DNA from: Armigeres subalbatus
Lineage: Eukaryota; Arthropoda; Insecta; Diptera; Culicidae
Direction of reading: 5' to 3'
Assembly (NCBI RefSeq): GCF_024139115.2
Contig: NC_085140.1
Coordinates: forward strand, 339,140,966 to 339,204,965
Length of the DNA: 64,000 nucleotides
The translations under genes and the position numbers were made by a program. The notes under the pieces were generated by a model. The model worked only from the letters and a program-made list of their open reading frames with translations. It made no database searches and was not told where the DNA came from. This document shows, piece by piece, positions 21,304 through 31,800 of the stretch (its first letter is position 1; each line of letters begins with the position of its first letter).

Positions 21304-22042
21304 CCTACCTGGATACCTGGTTGGCTACAGCGTCGATACACCTATGCCTGGCGTATTGTAGAGCTCCATAATCGTCGGTCTTGGGCGATGTTCCTCCAGT
21401 TTCCCCGAACGTTCAGGGTCCCCAGGTTCGATTCCACCGCGTGCAGCCAGCGTGTTCGTGGCCTTCCACGAAGTCGCCGGCCCCTATCTGGTTCTCTGTT
21501 GAATATTGTTTTCGCTATTCTTTCTTCCGACATTCGCACTAAGTGGCCAGCCCACTGAAGTCTGCTGTATTTTATACGATTCATAATATTTTCTTCTTTG
21601 TATGCTTGATACAGCTCATGATTCATGCGTCTGCGCCACACACCATTTTCTAGTTTCCCTCCGAGTATTGTACGCAGCACTTTTCGCTCGAAAACCCCGA
21701 AAGCTCTCCGGTTCGCCTCTTTTAATGTCCATGCTTCATGTCCATAAAGGGCCACTGGTAGAATCAGAGTTTTGTATAGAGCAAATTTCGTTTCCGTCTG
21801 CATATTGCGGGACCTAAGCTGGTTACGTAATCCGTAAAAAGCCCTTTTCGAAGCAGCAATAGGTCTTTTCACTTCACGGGAATCGTCATCGTCATATGTC
21901 ACAAGCGTTCCAAGGTAAATAAATTCTTCAACAACTTCAAACACATCCCCATCAAGCACTACCTCTGCACCAACACCACTAGGTCCTCCCCTATCTCTAC
22001 CTGCCACCATGTACTTTGTCTTGGTAGAGTTGATGGTTAAGC
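21304..22042 (-). mobile_element. 5'-truncated RTE-clade (JAM1-like) LINE, 739 bp
   Basis: A 3' fragment of an RTE-type element, minus strand, is bracketed by an exact 13-bp duplication. The 3' end has a GGTA/CCAGGTA short-repeat tail (CCAGGTATCCAGGTAGG) and no poly(A), as expected of RTE. Truncation at 22042 is the usual result of incomplete reverse transcription. Confidence 0.85.
21342..22035 (-). CDS. RTE reverse transcriptase C-terminal part, open frame of about 230 codons
   Basis: The frame enters at LTINSTKTKYMVAGR, the block after the RT active site, and continues through EEFIYLGTLVTYDDD, YKTLILPVALYGHEAWTL, FERKVLRTILGG, WRRRMNHELYQAY, RLQWAGHLVRMSEERIAK and RGRPRTRW, ending at a stop at 21342. 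These blocks are the standard C-terminal region of RTE-clade ORF2, and no RNase H follows. The YADD motif and endonuclease are absent because of 5' truncation. The frame has no stop or frameshift over its length, so the insertion is probably fairly recent. It has no start of its own: upstream codons back to 22082 belong to flanking DNA. Confidence 0.9.
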
Positions 22043-22055
22043 CTAGAAGATGGTA
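22043..22055. repeat. 13-bp TSD of the RTE element, right copy
   Basis: CTAGAAGATGGTA, identical to 21291-21303. Confidence 0.85.
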
Positions 22056-22710
22056 TGTTAAGCCAAAAATGATATATTTCAAATGATCATTTTTTATGAA
22101 AATGAGTGAAAAACTAGTCTCAGGAAATAAAATTCAAGTAAATAAAGTGTAGCAAAACATTGATTGAAAAAAAGATTTAAATGCCCTATGTGTGAACAAA
22201 ACAAAAATTCTAGAATGAAATATTATCAAGAAATACCAATGACTATGCGAAACTCGAAAGAAGGTCATATGAAAAAATCGACAATGGAAAATTAGCAGGT
22301 GAGACACAAATGAATATGAATCTGCGTAACTCGAAATAAAAGCTTATAATTAAAAGAAAGAAAAAATCCGCGAAACTCCAAATAAAAGCCTATGATTGAA
22401 AGAATGAAAAATTCAACAATAAAATATAGTCAGGTGAAACATAAATAAACATAAATGTGCAAAAGAATGGTTGATTAACACTCGGCAATTTTTTTAGACT
22501 TATTGCCTTTCGTTAATGAAATCTTATTTACCTCCTTAAGCACTGGAATAGGCTTTTGAGGTTTTTAAGCTTATTTGTTAATTTTCAAAAGGGGTTTCGA
22601 ACTGGGATCCAACTTTGAGACATTATTCTCAAAATTGGTATTTCATAGAAAAGTGGAAACGTTTTTTTTTAATTTCTTGTTTTGGAGAGTTGGCTCACAG
22701 ATTTTCATCA
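22056..22710. other. No gene recognised; AT-rich
   Basis: Loosely repeated phrases occur near 22200-22460 (GCGAAACTCGAAA, GAAATAAAAGC(T/C)TATRATT), suggesting a degenerate local duplication of about 60-70 bp. No coding signature. Confidence 0.4.
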
Positions 22711-22714
22711 CTTC

Positions 22715-23420
22715 TTAACATCTTCCAAAAAGCAGTTTCATTAGAGCCATTGAAAAACATCAAAGCACGAAAAAGCTGCATGAAGATGTCAAAAACGTTC
22801 GAATTGTGATCAATGATTCATCAACATTGCAATGCAGTACGTGTTTAACATTTGGAAACAAACAAACAAAGAGTACTGCACTTTATGTTGCAAACACGAA
22901 ACAAAATCATGAAGTCGCATATTTTTTACCATGCAACTTTTATGCGTCTTTCAAAATTTAATTGTTTGTTTAAATTAAGTTGCAGATAAGTTGAGTGTGT
23001 CTTCATGTTTAATTAAGCATCGTTCAACGTTTTGGCAACTAAATTTTTTGTCCAGTGATGGTGCAATCAAGTAACAGAAAACCCGAGTACAAAACTTCAT
23101 AATCGTATGGTTTTATGGTGAGTCAACATGCAATCCCTTCGAATTGTTGAATGGCGCTGCGGTAGAGTGAAGGACTGTCAATCACAAGATCCATAAATCG
23201 AATCCAGTTGTATATTTTAATTTTTATCTTTTCCGATGTAGTGTTTTGCAACATTATTGCAACTTTTCTGCAATCGAAGGATGTTTCCGAAGGCTCCACC
23301 CCTTGCGCTTTTTAGATTGCAAGAGAGTTATATTTGATGGCACATACGCAAATATTGTTTCTTTCCGAATAGTTGCAACACAGTGAAATGTTCAGTAGTG
23401 AAACAAGTTGTGCTGCTTGG
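22715..23420 (+). mobile_element. MITE copy, same family as 55155-56091
   Basis: Shares long stretches with 55190-56091: CAGTTTCATTA..., ACGAAAAAG(C/T)TGCAT, TTGCAATGCAGTACGTGTTT, GTGTCTTCATGTTTAATT, TGCAACATTATTGCAA and GTGCTGCTTGGG at the right end. The left terminal repeat is absent or eroded, and the right end meets a hairpin repeat at about 23422. The 240-bp insertion present in the other copy is missing here, so this is the empty-site version at that point. A tRNA-like patch (GCGCTGCGGTAGAGTG ... AAATCGAATCCAG) lies at about 23155-23205. Confidence 0.8.
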
Positions 23421-23422
23421 GG

Positions 23423-23576
23423 AGTTTGTACAATCCCATTTAATTCCACCACTTAAATGTACCTTGACAGATACGTATTTCGACCTCAACAGTAAGACTA
23501 CCTTACTGTTGAGGTTGAAATACGTATCTGTCAAGGTACAATTAAGTGGTGGAATTAAATGGGATTGTACAAACTC
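23423..23576. repeat. Near-perfect hairpin, 74-bp arms, 5-nt loop
   Basis: The left arm (23423-23496) from AGTTTGTACAATCCCATTTA to CTCAACAGTAAG is followed by a 5-base loop and its reverse complement (23502-23576), with very few mismatches. The arms include ACCTTGACAGATACGTATTT, a phrase I associate with dispersed mosquito repeats. Such arm identity points to recent formation or continuing gene conversion. Confidence 0.92.
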
Positions 23577-25450
23577 GTCTTACGACAAGTGAAGACATTC
23601 CACTAAAAAGCTCAAAATAATTTTCTTAACATTACTAACATGTTAGTTTCACACCAAAACACAACATTTTAGAATGTTTATGGACGAACAATTGTTTTTG
23701 TAATCCAAATTTATAATTTGGAAGTGTATCTTTGACTATCGAGATTTAATTAAGATTTGATGATTATTTATCTAGCATTAGCATTAACATTGACATTACT
23801 ATTATAAAAATTAAGCAATTCACACAAATCCATTGGTGGTACAAGTCTAGAATATTATATGAGAGTAGCACCATTTTCTTCCGATACCTCAGATATTGCT
23901 TTGGAGCAATTCTCTGTAAAATCGAAGGTCGATTTATTTTAGAACTTTTTGATTTCTTTGAAAGTTTGCATAAACATTCTTTGTGATCAAGAAACATAAT
24001 CTGCATCATTGATTTGCCATTTTTACTCTAGCCTAACTTTTGACAAGGGCCTAAGCAAAAACACCTTGAACAATTTAAAAAAAATTAACTTGAAAACGGC
24101 TTGACCGATCATTTTGATGACTTCGGCAAAGTTTTATGTAATCAATGGGGCTATGTGAAAAAATATACACTGCGAAAAAAAATTGTTCAAATATTGAAAA
24201 TAAAACTTAAAAATCGATATTTTTTGTTTTTTGATATGTTGTAGCCAAGGAATGTAATTGTCGCTGAAAAATGCGAAAAACAAGCGACAAAAGAGAATAG
24301 CGATAACTCTTTGTCCTCATCTGCAGATGATAAAGACATTGTTGTGTTCCATTTTATTTGCAACAAACATGGAGAAGAAATTGTTGTGAACTTTTCAAAC
24401 TGCGATATCTTGTATATTTCAGAAGTAAAACACAAATCATATGTACAGATGGTTAAGTTTATGTCTAAGCTATGATAACTGATACTGATTTAACCAAAAA
24501 CATCATCGGAAACCGACTACTTCTCAAAATTATCGGCAGGCGATCATTGTCCTATTCTGTTGCAGTTTGGGACAAACGCTTATTGCGAGTTGAGTTTGTC
24601 CCAACATTTACAAGAGAGGACAATGTTGTTGTCGTTGGCAATGTTGTTATTTTACATTCCTTGGTTGTAGCAGATAATATATGTATTTTATATAGAATAG
24701 AATATAGAATCAAATTTTACTGAACCGTTGATATTTATTGACAAATGCTAGTAATGGAGTAGTGGTTGGCCATTTTTATGGTATGAGACGGTGGAGAAAA
24801 AATCTGTACTTAGAAAAAATCAAATCCGAATCTTTCAACCTAACTAATGTTTGGTATATTATTTGGCCAAAGACTTCTATTCAATATTGATGGTGGATCA
24901 GGATGGACAAGTGATAGACAAATATAGGAAATGAATTTGAAAATTACAAAATTACGATAAAAAGGAAGCCTAGACTATCCTTGGCCAATAGTAGATGTGC
25001 ATGTTTTAACCATTTGTGCTATGTGCATGTTTTAACCCTTTGGCATTCGTTGCAGTATTTGTATTTGTAGTATTTGTATTCTACTAATGTTTTAGACTTA
25101 CATGAATTAAGAAATATAGCCAAGAGTTGAAATTTGTAACGTTTTACGTTTTTTCGATAAATTTTAATTAAGTCAAAATAGTAATTTATGACGTTTTTCT
25201 CTTTTTAAGTAAAATCACAAATTTAAATTATTTGGAATTAATCAAATGGTAAAATATTACGTAAATCATTTAAAAACCGGACGAAAAGAAATTTGAATTT
25301 TTATTTGTATGTCGATTACAAGGTTAGACTACAAAGTTTTTCAATATTTTAAGTTGAGTTTGGCTAGTTTGACTAATAGGTAAAGTGTGATTGGAGTGAA
25401 TTAATCTGTGTCTATTTTAATCAAATTTCTAAAATTAACAGTTAACGTAG
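23577..25450. other. No gene recognised; AT-rich
   Basis: No domain signature in any frame. CCAAGGAATGTAA near 24246 recurs inverted at about 24651, so a diverged inverted repeat of roughly 400 bp is possible. Nothing else stands out. Confidence 0.35.
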
Positions 25451-25988
25451 CAGACGTCATTAGGACGTGTTTTTTTTTTTTTTTGAATTCCGCGAACACC
25501 GTGTTAGCTAGTGAAACGTACAAAAAGGTAAAACGAATTATAATGTTGAATGTAAAGTTTTTGTTAATAAAACGAATTCGGGTTGGACTTTTGCAGCGCA
25601 TTGCGCTTTTTGGTACGGGCTGGATTTTGTGTATTCGACCGTCTACAGGGCCCGCCATTTCGTCGGACATCGGACATCGAGAGCTCGAGCGTGGGTTAAG
25701 GCCCGCCTGTAAAGGTAGTTAAACGGAGGAGGAGTCGTCAAAAAGTGAAAACTCGGCGGTCGCCAATCAACCGTCGAAGGTAAGATCCCCAAGCCGATTC
25801 CCGTGGATCATTCCCGAGAGTGCGGTCCCCGTACGTCGTCAATAAACGTACGCTGGACCGAACCCGAACCGACGGTTAGTAGTTTTCCTTTTAGTCCTCG
25901 TTCGGCGAACCGGAAAGGTACGCGAAGCCGGGTCGTTAGGGAAAGGAAGCTACTAGCTTGAGGGAATGGTTGAGTTTTTAATTTGTAT
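25451..25988 (+). other. GC-rich unassigned segment; possible retroelement leader or host 5' exon
   Basis: Composition changes sharply to GC-rich, CpG-containing sequence with a 15-T run at 25470-25484. CGTCGAAG/GTAAGATCC near 25777 would fit a splice donor, and the plus strand has few stops (an open frame at 25408-25722 without known motif). It could be the 5' UTR of an LTR element or a host first exon. There is no second LTR, primer-binding site or conserved peptide to decide. Confidence 0.3.
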
Positions 25989-26570
25989 TTAGACCTGTGC
26001 GCCGCCGCCGAGACTTATTGACGTACGCCGACGCCGGTCATGGTGTCGGCGGCGTGCCATACACCGGTTGGACCCACGCCGCCGAATTTCGTATTTCACG
26101 CCGATGCGATGATTGGACAACACAAAAATCACAGTATGCAGTGCGTTTGCATCTTTGCATCAGGCATTAACCGATTCAATACGGATGGGTCATATATGAC
26201 CCAAGACGAAAATCAGCTGTCAAAAATCAGTTTTAAGAGATAGCCTTGCTTTCTTCAGCAAAAATGTTCAAAATTAACTGTTCCCTCCAGGAAAAATATT
26301 GCACAGGTCAGGTTACGGGCACTGAGATGATCTAGAGCACCCAAACTATCCTTGAGTTGTAATTTTGATGTTCTAAGGTATCCACACTTTAACATATTCT
26401 GGTTAAATAATTAAAAGTGAAATGCTTAATCATAAAATTCTGCGCCTGTTCAGTTGTATAACAGATTTTTTCCAATATTTACGATACTCCAAACTGTCCT
26501 TGAGCTCAGATCCTAATATTCAAATCGATCAACATGAAGATCTTCGATGTCCAAACTAGTTTTTTTTTAA

Positions 26571-27104
26571 TTAATTGCATATTATTCGGCAACTCGGCCG
26601 TACGAAAATCATTTTTTTTGTTAAATATCTTGGCTGTGCATATGCACAGCATATGTTTCGAAATGGACAAATTGATATGAAATTTGCGAATAAGAATCCA
26701 CGTGTCTTGGAGGGACTCGAACCCTCAACCTCCTACTCTTTAGATAGGCGTGATAACCCCTACACAACAAGACCACTTAAAGGTCACGTTTGCGGAAAAG
26801 CCATCAGAATCCGAGTACCAACCTCCACCGCGGTTAGCTCTCTTTTTTGCAAATTGAATATTTTTCGGATGCTTGATTTGTCCAATCTCCACATGTGCTT
26901 TACTGTTGTATATCCACAGTCAAGCGAGTGCACATTGTTTATTAAACGAGAGGATCGAACTCCATGCCCGCCAGTAACGGGCTGGGCGGGATGGTATAGA
27001 ATGCGAATCAATCACACTCTGCTGTGCCAAAGACTTGCTTGGCTAAAGCATTTGATGAGTTTGATTGCCTTACGTAAGCGGTCGCGTGTACTCAGACGAC
27101 TAAT
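26571..27104. other. Insertion in the tandem array, carrying a tRNA-like sequence
   Basis: The 150-bp repeat is interrupted after CTAGTTTT and resumes at AGTTGGAATAGCTCC. The inserted DNA contains the tRNA-like structure at 26704-26773 and a second weak one near 26940-27000. Ends and TSD are not clear because both edges are T-rich. Confidence 0.55.
26704..26773 (-). tRNA. tRNA-like sequence (anticodon loop reads AAA), probably a pseudogene or SINE head
   Basis: On the minus strand: acceptor GTCTTGT pairs with CCAAGAC at 6 of 7 positions, D arm GTGTAGGGGTTATCAC, anticodon arm CCTAT-CTAAAGA-GTAGG, and a perfect T arm GAGGG-TTCGAGT-CCCTC. The A-box and B-box are good. The loop would give AAA, an anticodon rarely used by eukaryotic tRNA-Phe, and no variable-arm problem is evident. 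Its placement inside a repeat insertion favours a mobile or dead copy over a working gene. Confidence 0.55.
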
Positions 27105-27339
27105 GAAGTTTTTTTAGTTGGAATAGCTCCACGGTACGTCACTACAACATTACAAACACAATACAGAATTCGTTGAACACCTACGACACTCCAAACTGTC
27201 CTTGAGCTCAGATCGTAATATTCAAATCGATCAACATGAAGATCAACGATGTCCCCACTAGTTTTATGAGTTGGAATAGCTCCACTGTACGTCATCACAG
27301 CAATACAGACGCACTACAGAGTATGGACGCACTACAGGA

Positions 27340-27870
27340 CCGTATGAATCACTCTATCGGTGTTGTAGACCTTCAATATCTGAACTCAAGAATGGTGTGG
27401 AGTATCATAGTTATTCTGGGAGTGTTGATTTTTTTAAATACTGATGTGATGATGTCCCACGGGGCTTCTACAACTAACACACAAGCTCAGGAACCTATCA
27501 ATCACTCTGTTGGTCTTGTAGACTTCCAAGATCTGAACTCGTGAATTGTTTGGAGTACCATAGATATTCTGGGAATGTTGTATTTTGTATGTACTGGAGT
27601 AACAATATCCCATGGGGCTTCTCCAACTAAAACACAAGCTCGGAAACCTATGAATTACTCTGTTGATCTTGTAGACCTTCAAGATCTGAACTCAAGAATA
27701 GTTTGCAGTACCGTTGATGTTCTGGTAACACTGAGATTTTATAAAAATAGTTTAATTATGTCTCAAGTGCCATTTCCAACTTCATAAGACTTCATTGAGG
27801 CCCCGTAAAACGCTTTGTTGTTTATGTAGATCATCAATATCTGAACTCAATGAAGGTTTTTGAAGCCCTA
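27340..27870 (+). repeat. Tandem repeat, 153-bp unit, right half
   Basis: ATCACTCT(G/A)T(T/C)GGT begins units at about 27348 and 27501, and a variant at 27654 and near 27807, spacing 153 bp. Each unit has GTAGACCTTCAAGATCTGAAC, TGGAGTACCATAGAT and CCCA(T/C)GGGGCTTCT. The open frames across the array (27236-27544, 27575-27787) repeat the same peptide once per unit because 153 is a multiple of three. Opposite in orientation to the array on the left. Confidence 0.85.
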
Positions 27871-28214
27871 GAAGATCTCAAAAAAATATTTTATTGTATA
27901 GAAATAAGCGGAAGCACAATCCAAGCATCATTCTTGCATCTTTTTAACACCCCAAAAAGCTCTTTCTTGCGGTGGAGTCGTCATCCATATTTGGAGGAAC
28001 TGGTGGGAACATATTTTGGTGGGACAATATTTTTTGCATGGGAGTCTAACACGGCGCAAAATTTGCAATACCATTACGCATCCAAGAACTTCTAGGCTAC
28101 AGACCTAAAATTAACGAGCTTAGCGAGTAAGCTCTAATCTCATATGTAACTTCATGTGGAATAACCTCATTCTGGTCGCCATAGGTGGTTCATCATCTTT
28201 TTAAAGGTTTGAAT

Positions 28215-28400
28215 GTTACATATCTTAATTAGTCTAGTGCTTATATACGCGACTACAAGTCAGCACTATAATGAATGCTGGATTTGGATTCCCAGTCTGG
28301 TAGGATTTTTTTAACTTTCTTGGGATTGGAGTATAATTGTGTTAGCCTCGTGATATGGGAATGCAAAAATGGTACCTTGGCTTCTGGAGCTGGAGCACAA
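28215..28400 (+). mobile_element. Degenerate tRNA-derived SINE, Feilai-like
   Basis: A-box-like TTAGTCTAGTGC, B-box-like TTTGGATTCCCAG, then a body with GTGTTAGCCTCGTGATAT and GAATGCAAAAATGGTA, matching remembered features of Aedes Feilai. The 3' portion is replaced after about 28390. The same body phrases occur in reverse at 54.0-54.3 kb. Confidence 0.55.
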
Positions 28401-28584
28401 CGGGGCACCCACCAAATTGAACAAGGAAATTTTCCTTCACTCCTTCTTGTACTTAAATTCCCAGAATTAATCCACTTAGTAGTGCTGGTTTAATTCGAAT
28501 GCAGCTTGTTGCGATTAATTCGTACAATGAGCAGTTCCGAAAAGTGTGTCTACAAAATTTGTACACATACTCACAAACACACAC

Positions 28585-28735
28585 TCTCTGATACTAACAC
28601 ACAGACATCACCTCAGCTCGTCAAGCTGAGTCAATCGGTATATAATACTATGGGTATCCGGACTTGCTATTAATAGTTAGTTTTGGAGTGGTCATACAGC
28701 CTTTCGGTACATCTTGTATGTGAAAGGCAAAACTG
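28585..28735. repeat. MITE-end repeat shared with 38005-38140
   Basis: CACACAGACATCACCTCA, GTCAA(G)CTGAGTC, GGTATATAA(T/C)ACTATGGGT and TATAGCCTTT-type sequence match 38005-38140 closely. This is the same dispersed element end, next to a short CA-rich patch. Confidence 0.8.
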
Positions 28736-28739
28736 TTTT

Positions 28740-31075
28740 CGATTTATTTTAATAAAGAATTCTCAAAGAAATTTCTTGGATTTCTTGAAATAATTTCCGA
28801 AAAAAAGTTCTGAAGGAATACCTTAAGAAAATTCCTAGAGTCTTGAGAAATTTCTGGATGTAGCTCATTAGTAATTCTGGGGGATTTTCTGAATGAATCC
28901 CTGAAGAAATTTTCGAAGGAATTCTCGGAGAAATGTCCAAAGAAATTGTTTAGAAAATTTAAGAATGTTGATAATTCCTTCAGGAGTTCCTTTAGAAATT
29001 AATCTAGGAATTCGTTCGGAGATATCTGAAAATTCGTCCAACAATTTTGGAAGGAAATGGCAAAGGAAATTCCGAAGGAACTACTAGATGAATTTCCGAG
29101 GGAATGGAATGTCTTATGGAATACCAGAAAATATTCCAGTGTAATTATTTAAATAATTTCCGAAGGAATTTTCTAGAAATTTTTAAAAGTATGAATGTTT
29201 GTAGTTATCGACCATTCTCGCTTGAGTCTTGCTCTGCATATGGCTTCACACAATAGTACAGTTGAAATTAATTACCATTCTGCTTTCAATGGCGGACCCA
29301 TAAGCAGAAGCAGTTATGCGAAGGGATAGAGAGAATCTCCTTTCAACAGTGTAATCCAACAGACTAATGAATAGATTTCCTTTTTGAGCTTTCCGAGGGA
29401 TGGTTTCTTTGAGGAATCAATCAAATCATTACAACTCAAATCCATTACAACTGTGGGGAAGTGTACCCATCTACATGGGTAGAAATGTTTAAAAGTATTC
29501 TAAAAATAATTTCGGAAGGAATTCCTGATAGAATTACCAGAATCAATCTTAGAAGAGTTATTGAAGGAATTTCCAGAAAAATTCCTTAAGAAATTTCCTC
29601 AGATCCTAAGAAGTTCCGAAGCTATTCCTGAGGGGAAATTCCTCATTTGTGAAAGTTTTTTAAATGAATTCCAGGAGAAACTACCGATCGAATTCCTGAC
29701 GAAATTTTTGAAGGTATACTAGGATGAGTTTCTTGATGATTTAGCGAATTAATTCCAGAATGTCTGTCCTAGGGAATTATTTAAGGTATTTACGAAAAAA
29801 AATCTGTAGAAATTCTCCTGCAGTAAATTCCCAAGGGATTCTTGAGAATATCCGAATATCCGCAATCTCGATATTTTGGGAGTTTTTCTTGGAATGTAGT
29901 CTTGATTCTACAGTTATAACGAAGTTCAGTTGTCCGGATTTTCGAAGACATTCCTGGAGAAATATAGGAATTTCTAAGTAAATTCCAAAAGCTATTTATT
30001 CGGAAAATCCATTAAAAATTCCTTCGTAAATGCCTTTCAAAATTCCTTCATTTGTTTCAAAATCTTTTCAGGTTCTCTTTCGGTTATTCCTTCAAGAAAT
30101 GAATCGGAAATTCCTCCAGGAATTTCTTCGAAAATCTGTTTTGGGGAAGCCACCAGGAATTAATTTAGACATTCATTCAGAAATTCCTTCAGAAAACCTC
30201 CGGAAAGCCCTTTGTATTTTTTTTCAGAAATTCCTTTAGAATTTCCTCCAGGAAGTCCAGGAAGAAATTCCTTCAGTAAACCATACAAAATTCTTGAAAG
30301 GAATCATTCCGGGAAAAATTCTAATTTGGAGGAATTTCTAAAGGAATTTTGAATATATTTCCAAAGCTATTTAAGTGTTAAACCCATTTTAAATTAAAAA
30401 ACACTTGAACAACGGTCTGAAAAAAAAGTAATTTACAAACGAATTTCTGAAGAGACTCGCGAAATAATTATTAAAGGAATTTTTAAAGAATTTTTTCAAG
30501 GTCTACAGGAATTTCTGGAAGAGTGGCTAAAGAAATTTCCGGAGGAATGCCATAAGGGATTCCTATAGGAAATTCGGAAAGAATTCCTGGAGAAAGTTCT
30601 AAATAAAATCTTCCTAGAGTTTCCGAAGAAATTCTTTGAGGAATTACTGGAAGAATTTCTATTAGAAATTCCTAAAAGAAAATCCTGAAGAAATTTTTAA
30701 AAACAATAATAAATCAAATTCCAAAGGATTTCTCCTAAAGAGGGTATTCCCATAGAAAAATGCCATGGTTATTTTCAAAGGAATTCTTAAGGAATTTTCA
30801 AAGGAATTCCTGAAAAAGTTTTCGAATGAATTTCTGAAGAAATTCCCAAAAGATTCCACAAATGAATTTCCGGAGCAATCTCTAAAGTAATTTCCGAGAA
30901 AATTCCTGAAGGAACTTCTGGAGATATTTTGGTAAGAATTTCCGAAAAAATACCTAAATAAATTTCCAAGGGAATTCTTGGAGGAAGTTCTAGAAGAATT
31001 CAATAGGGAAATTCAACATTAATTCTTATAATTCAATTTTTTCTGCGGAATATCTTGAGGATTTTTCAAACGAAT
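28740..31075. repeat. Degenerate GAATTCC-rich minisatellite, about 2.3 kb
   Basis: Most of this stretch is variants of GGAATTCCTGAAGAAATTCC and TTCCGAAGGAATTC in units of roughly 20-24 bp, with many substitutions and both orientations. Non-repeat islands lie at about 29190-29470. The unit resembles the much cleaner array at 58.2-59.8 kb. Frames within it are repeat artefacts. Confidence 0.85.
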
Positions 31076-31570
31076 TTCTGGATTTTTATCCGAAAGTACT
31101 TTCCAATAAGCTTATGTGCTGTGATGCGGCTATGTCCTAGTGATGGAGTATGTAATGTAAACTTGTGCTGTACAGATACAAGCTATAGCTATAAGGATGT
31201 TTGACTGTAGCTAGCAATTATTCAAAAAACCTTAAAAATCCTAAAAAGCATGATATGCTTTGCCCCGTGATTTTTTTTTTCTGGGCCCAAAATTCTTCAC
31301 GCCGATTCACGCCGCCGCCGCTGAACATTACTTACGGCGTGACGCCGCCGGTGTAAAAATGGCCTTACGCCGCCGCCGTTCTCAAATACTTCGGCGCACA
31401 GGTCTAATCATAAGCAGATAAAGTTATGCTATTTATAAGAAGTGATGGCTTGTTGGCTATTGGCTTGTTCTTGTCCACAGCATATTTTGATGTTTAAATG
31501 ATACTTCGGTGCAAATTTTTGATATTGTTGCCTATTATGAACTATTGAGAAATCGACTGTATATTTTTAT

Positions 31571-31712
31571 TTCGATTTTAGGGACGGCTACGCAGTCTTG
31601 AATTATTGAAACAAGATGTTTATTTATCCGACGTTTCGACACGGGGAAACGTCGGATAAATAAACATCTTGTTTCAATAATTCAAGACTGCGTAGCCGTC
31701 CTTAAAATCGAA
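31571..31712. repeat. Near-perfect hairpin, 67-bp arms, 8-nt loop
   Basis: TTCGATTTTAGGGACGGCTA ... CCGACGTTTC (31571-31637) is followed by GACACGGG and the reverse complement (31646-31712) with a single mismatch. The arms carry GAAACGTCGGATAAAT, the kind of phrase found in Penelope-like repeat ends. No coding sequence. Confidence 0.93.
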
Positions 31713-31729
31713 AAAAAAAGTTGCCTATT

Positions 31730-31800
31730 ATTTTATTTCTTATATCAATCAAGTCCATACCATGTTTTATTATGCTGTCATGGCTTCTGCCCGGGTCGTT
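31730..31800. repeat. Fragment of the AT-rich MITE seen at 41029-41300
   Basis: TTCTTATATCAATCAAGTCC, CATGTTTTATTATGCTG and CATGGCTTCTGCCCGGG match, in reverse complement, the left end of the repeat at 41029. Confidence 0.7.

Larger units (their letters stand above)
26340..27300 (-). repeat. Tandem repeat, about 150-bp unit, left (inverted) half
   Basis: The landmark CCTTGAGCTCAGATC recurs at about 26498 and 27200, with a degenerate version near 26350. Each is followed by AATCGATCAACATGAAGATC and a GTTGGAATAGCTCCAC boundary. The units are the reverse complement of those at 27340-27870. A roughly 540-bp insertion (about 26571-27104) interrupts the second unit. Confidence 0.75.
25992..31404. 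mobile_element. Possible 5.4-kb TA-flanked element with GC-rich inverted tips
   Basis: The left end is TA/GACCTGTGCGCCG (25990-26004) and the right end is its exact complement CGGCGCACAGGTC/TA (31392-31406). Both tips run on into GCC/GGC-rich subterminal sequence (GGCGGCGTG, GCCGCCGCCG). The TA on each side would fit a TA duplication. The interior lacks any transposase signature and consists of repeats. Alternatively these are two separate MITE ends and the match is coincidental pairing of family members. Confidence 0.5.

Noticed and set aside
23140..23215. tRNA gene within the MITE copy
   Set aside because: A- and B-box-like strings are present, but the stems do not pair convincingly, and the second copy at 55.6 kb is even less tRNA-like.
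26575..27117. 180-codon plus-strand frame
   Set aside because: It runs across the tRNA-like sequence in antisense and the insertion boundary; the peptide has no recognisable domain.
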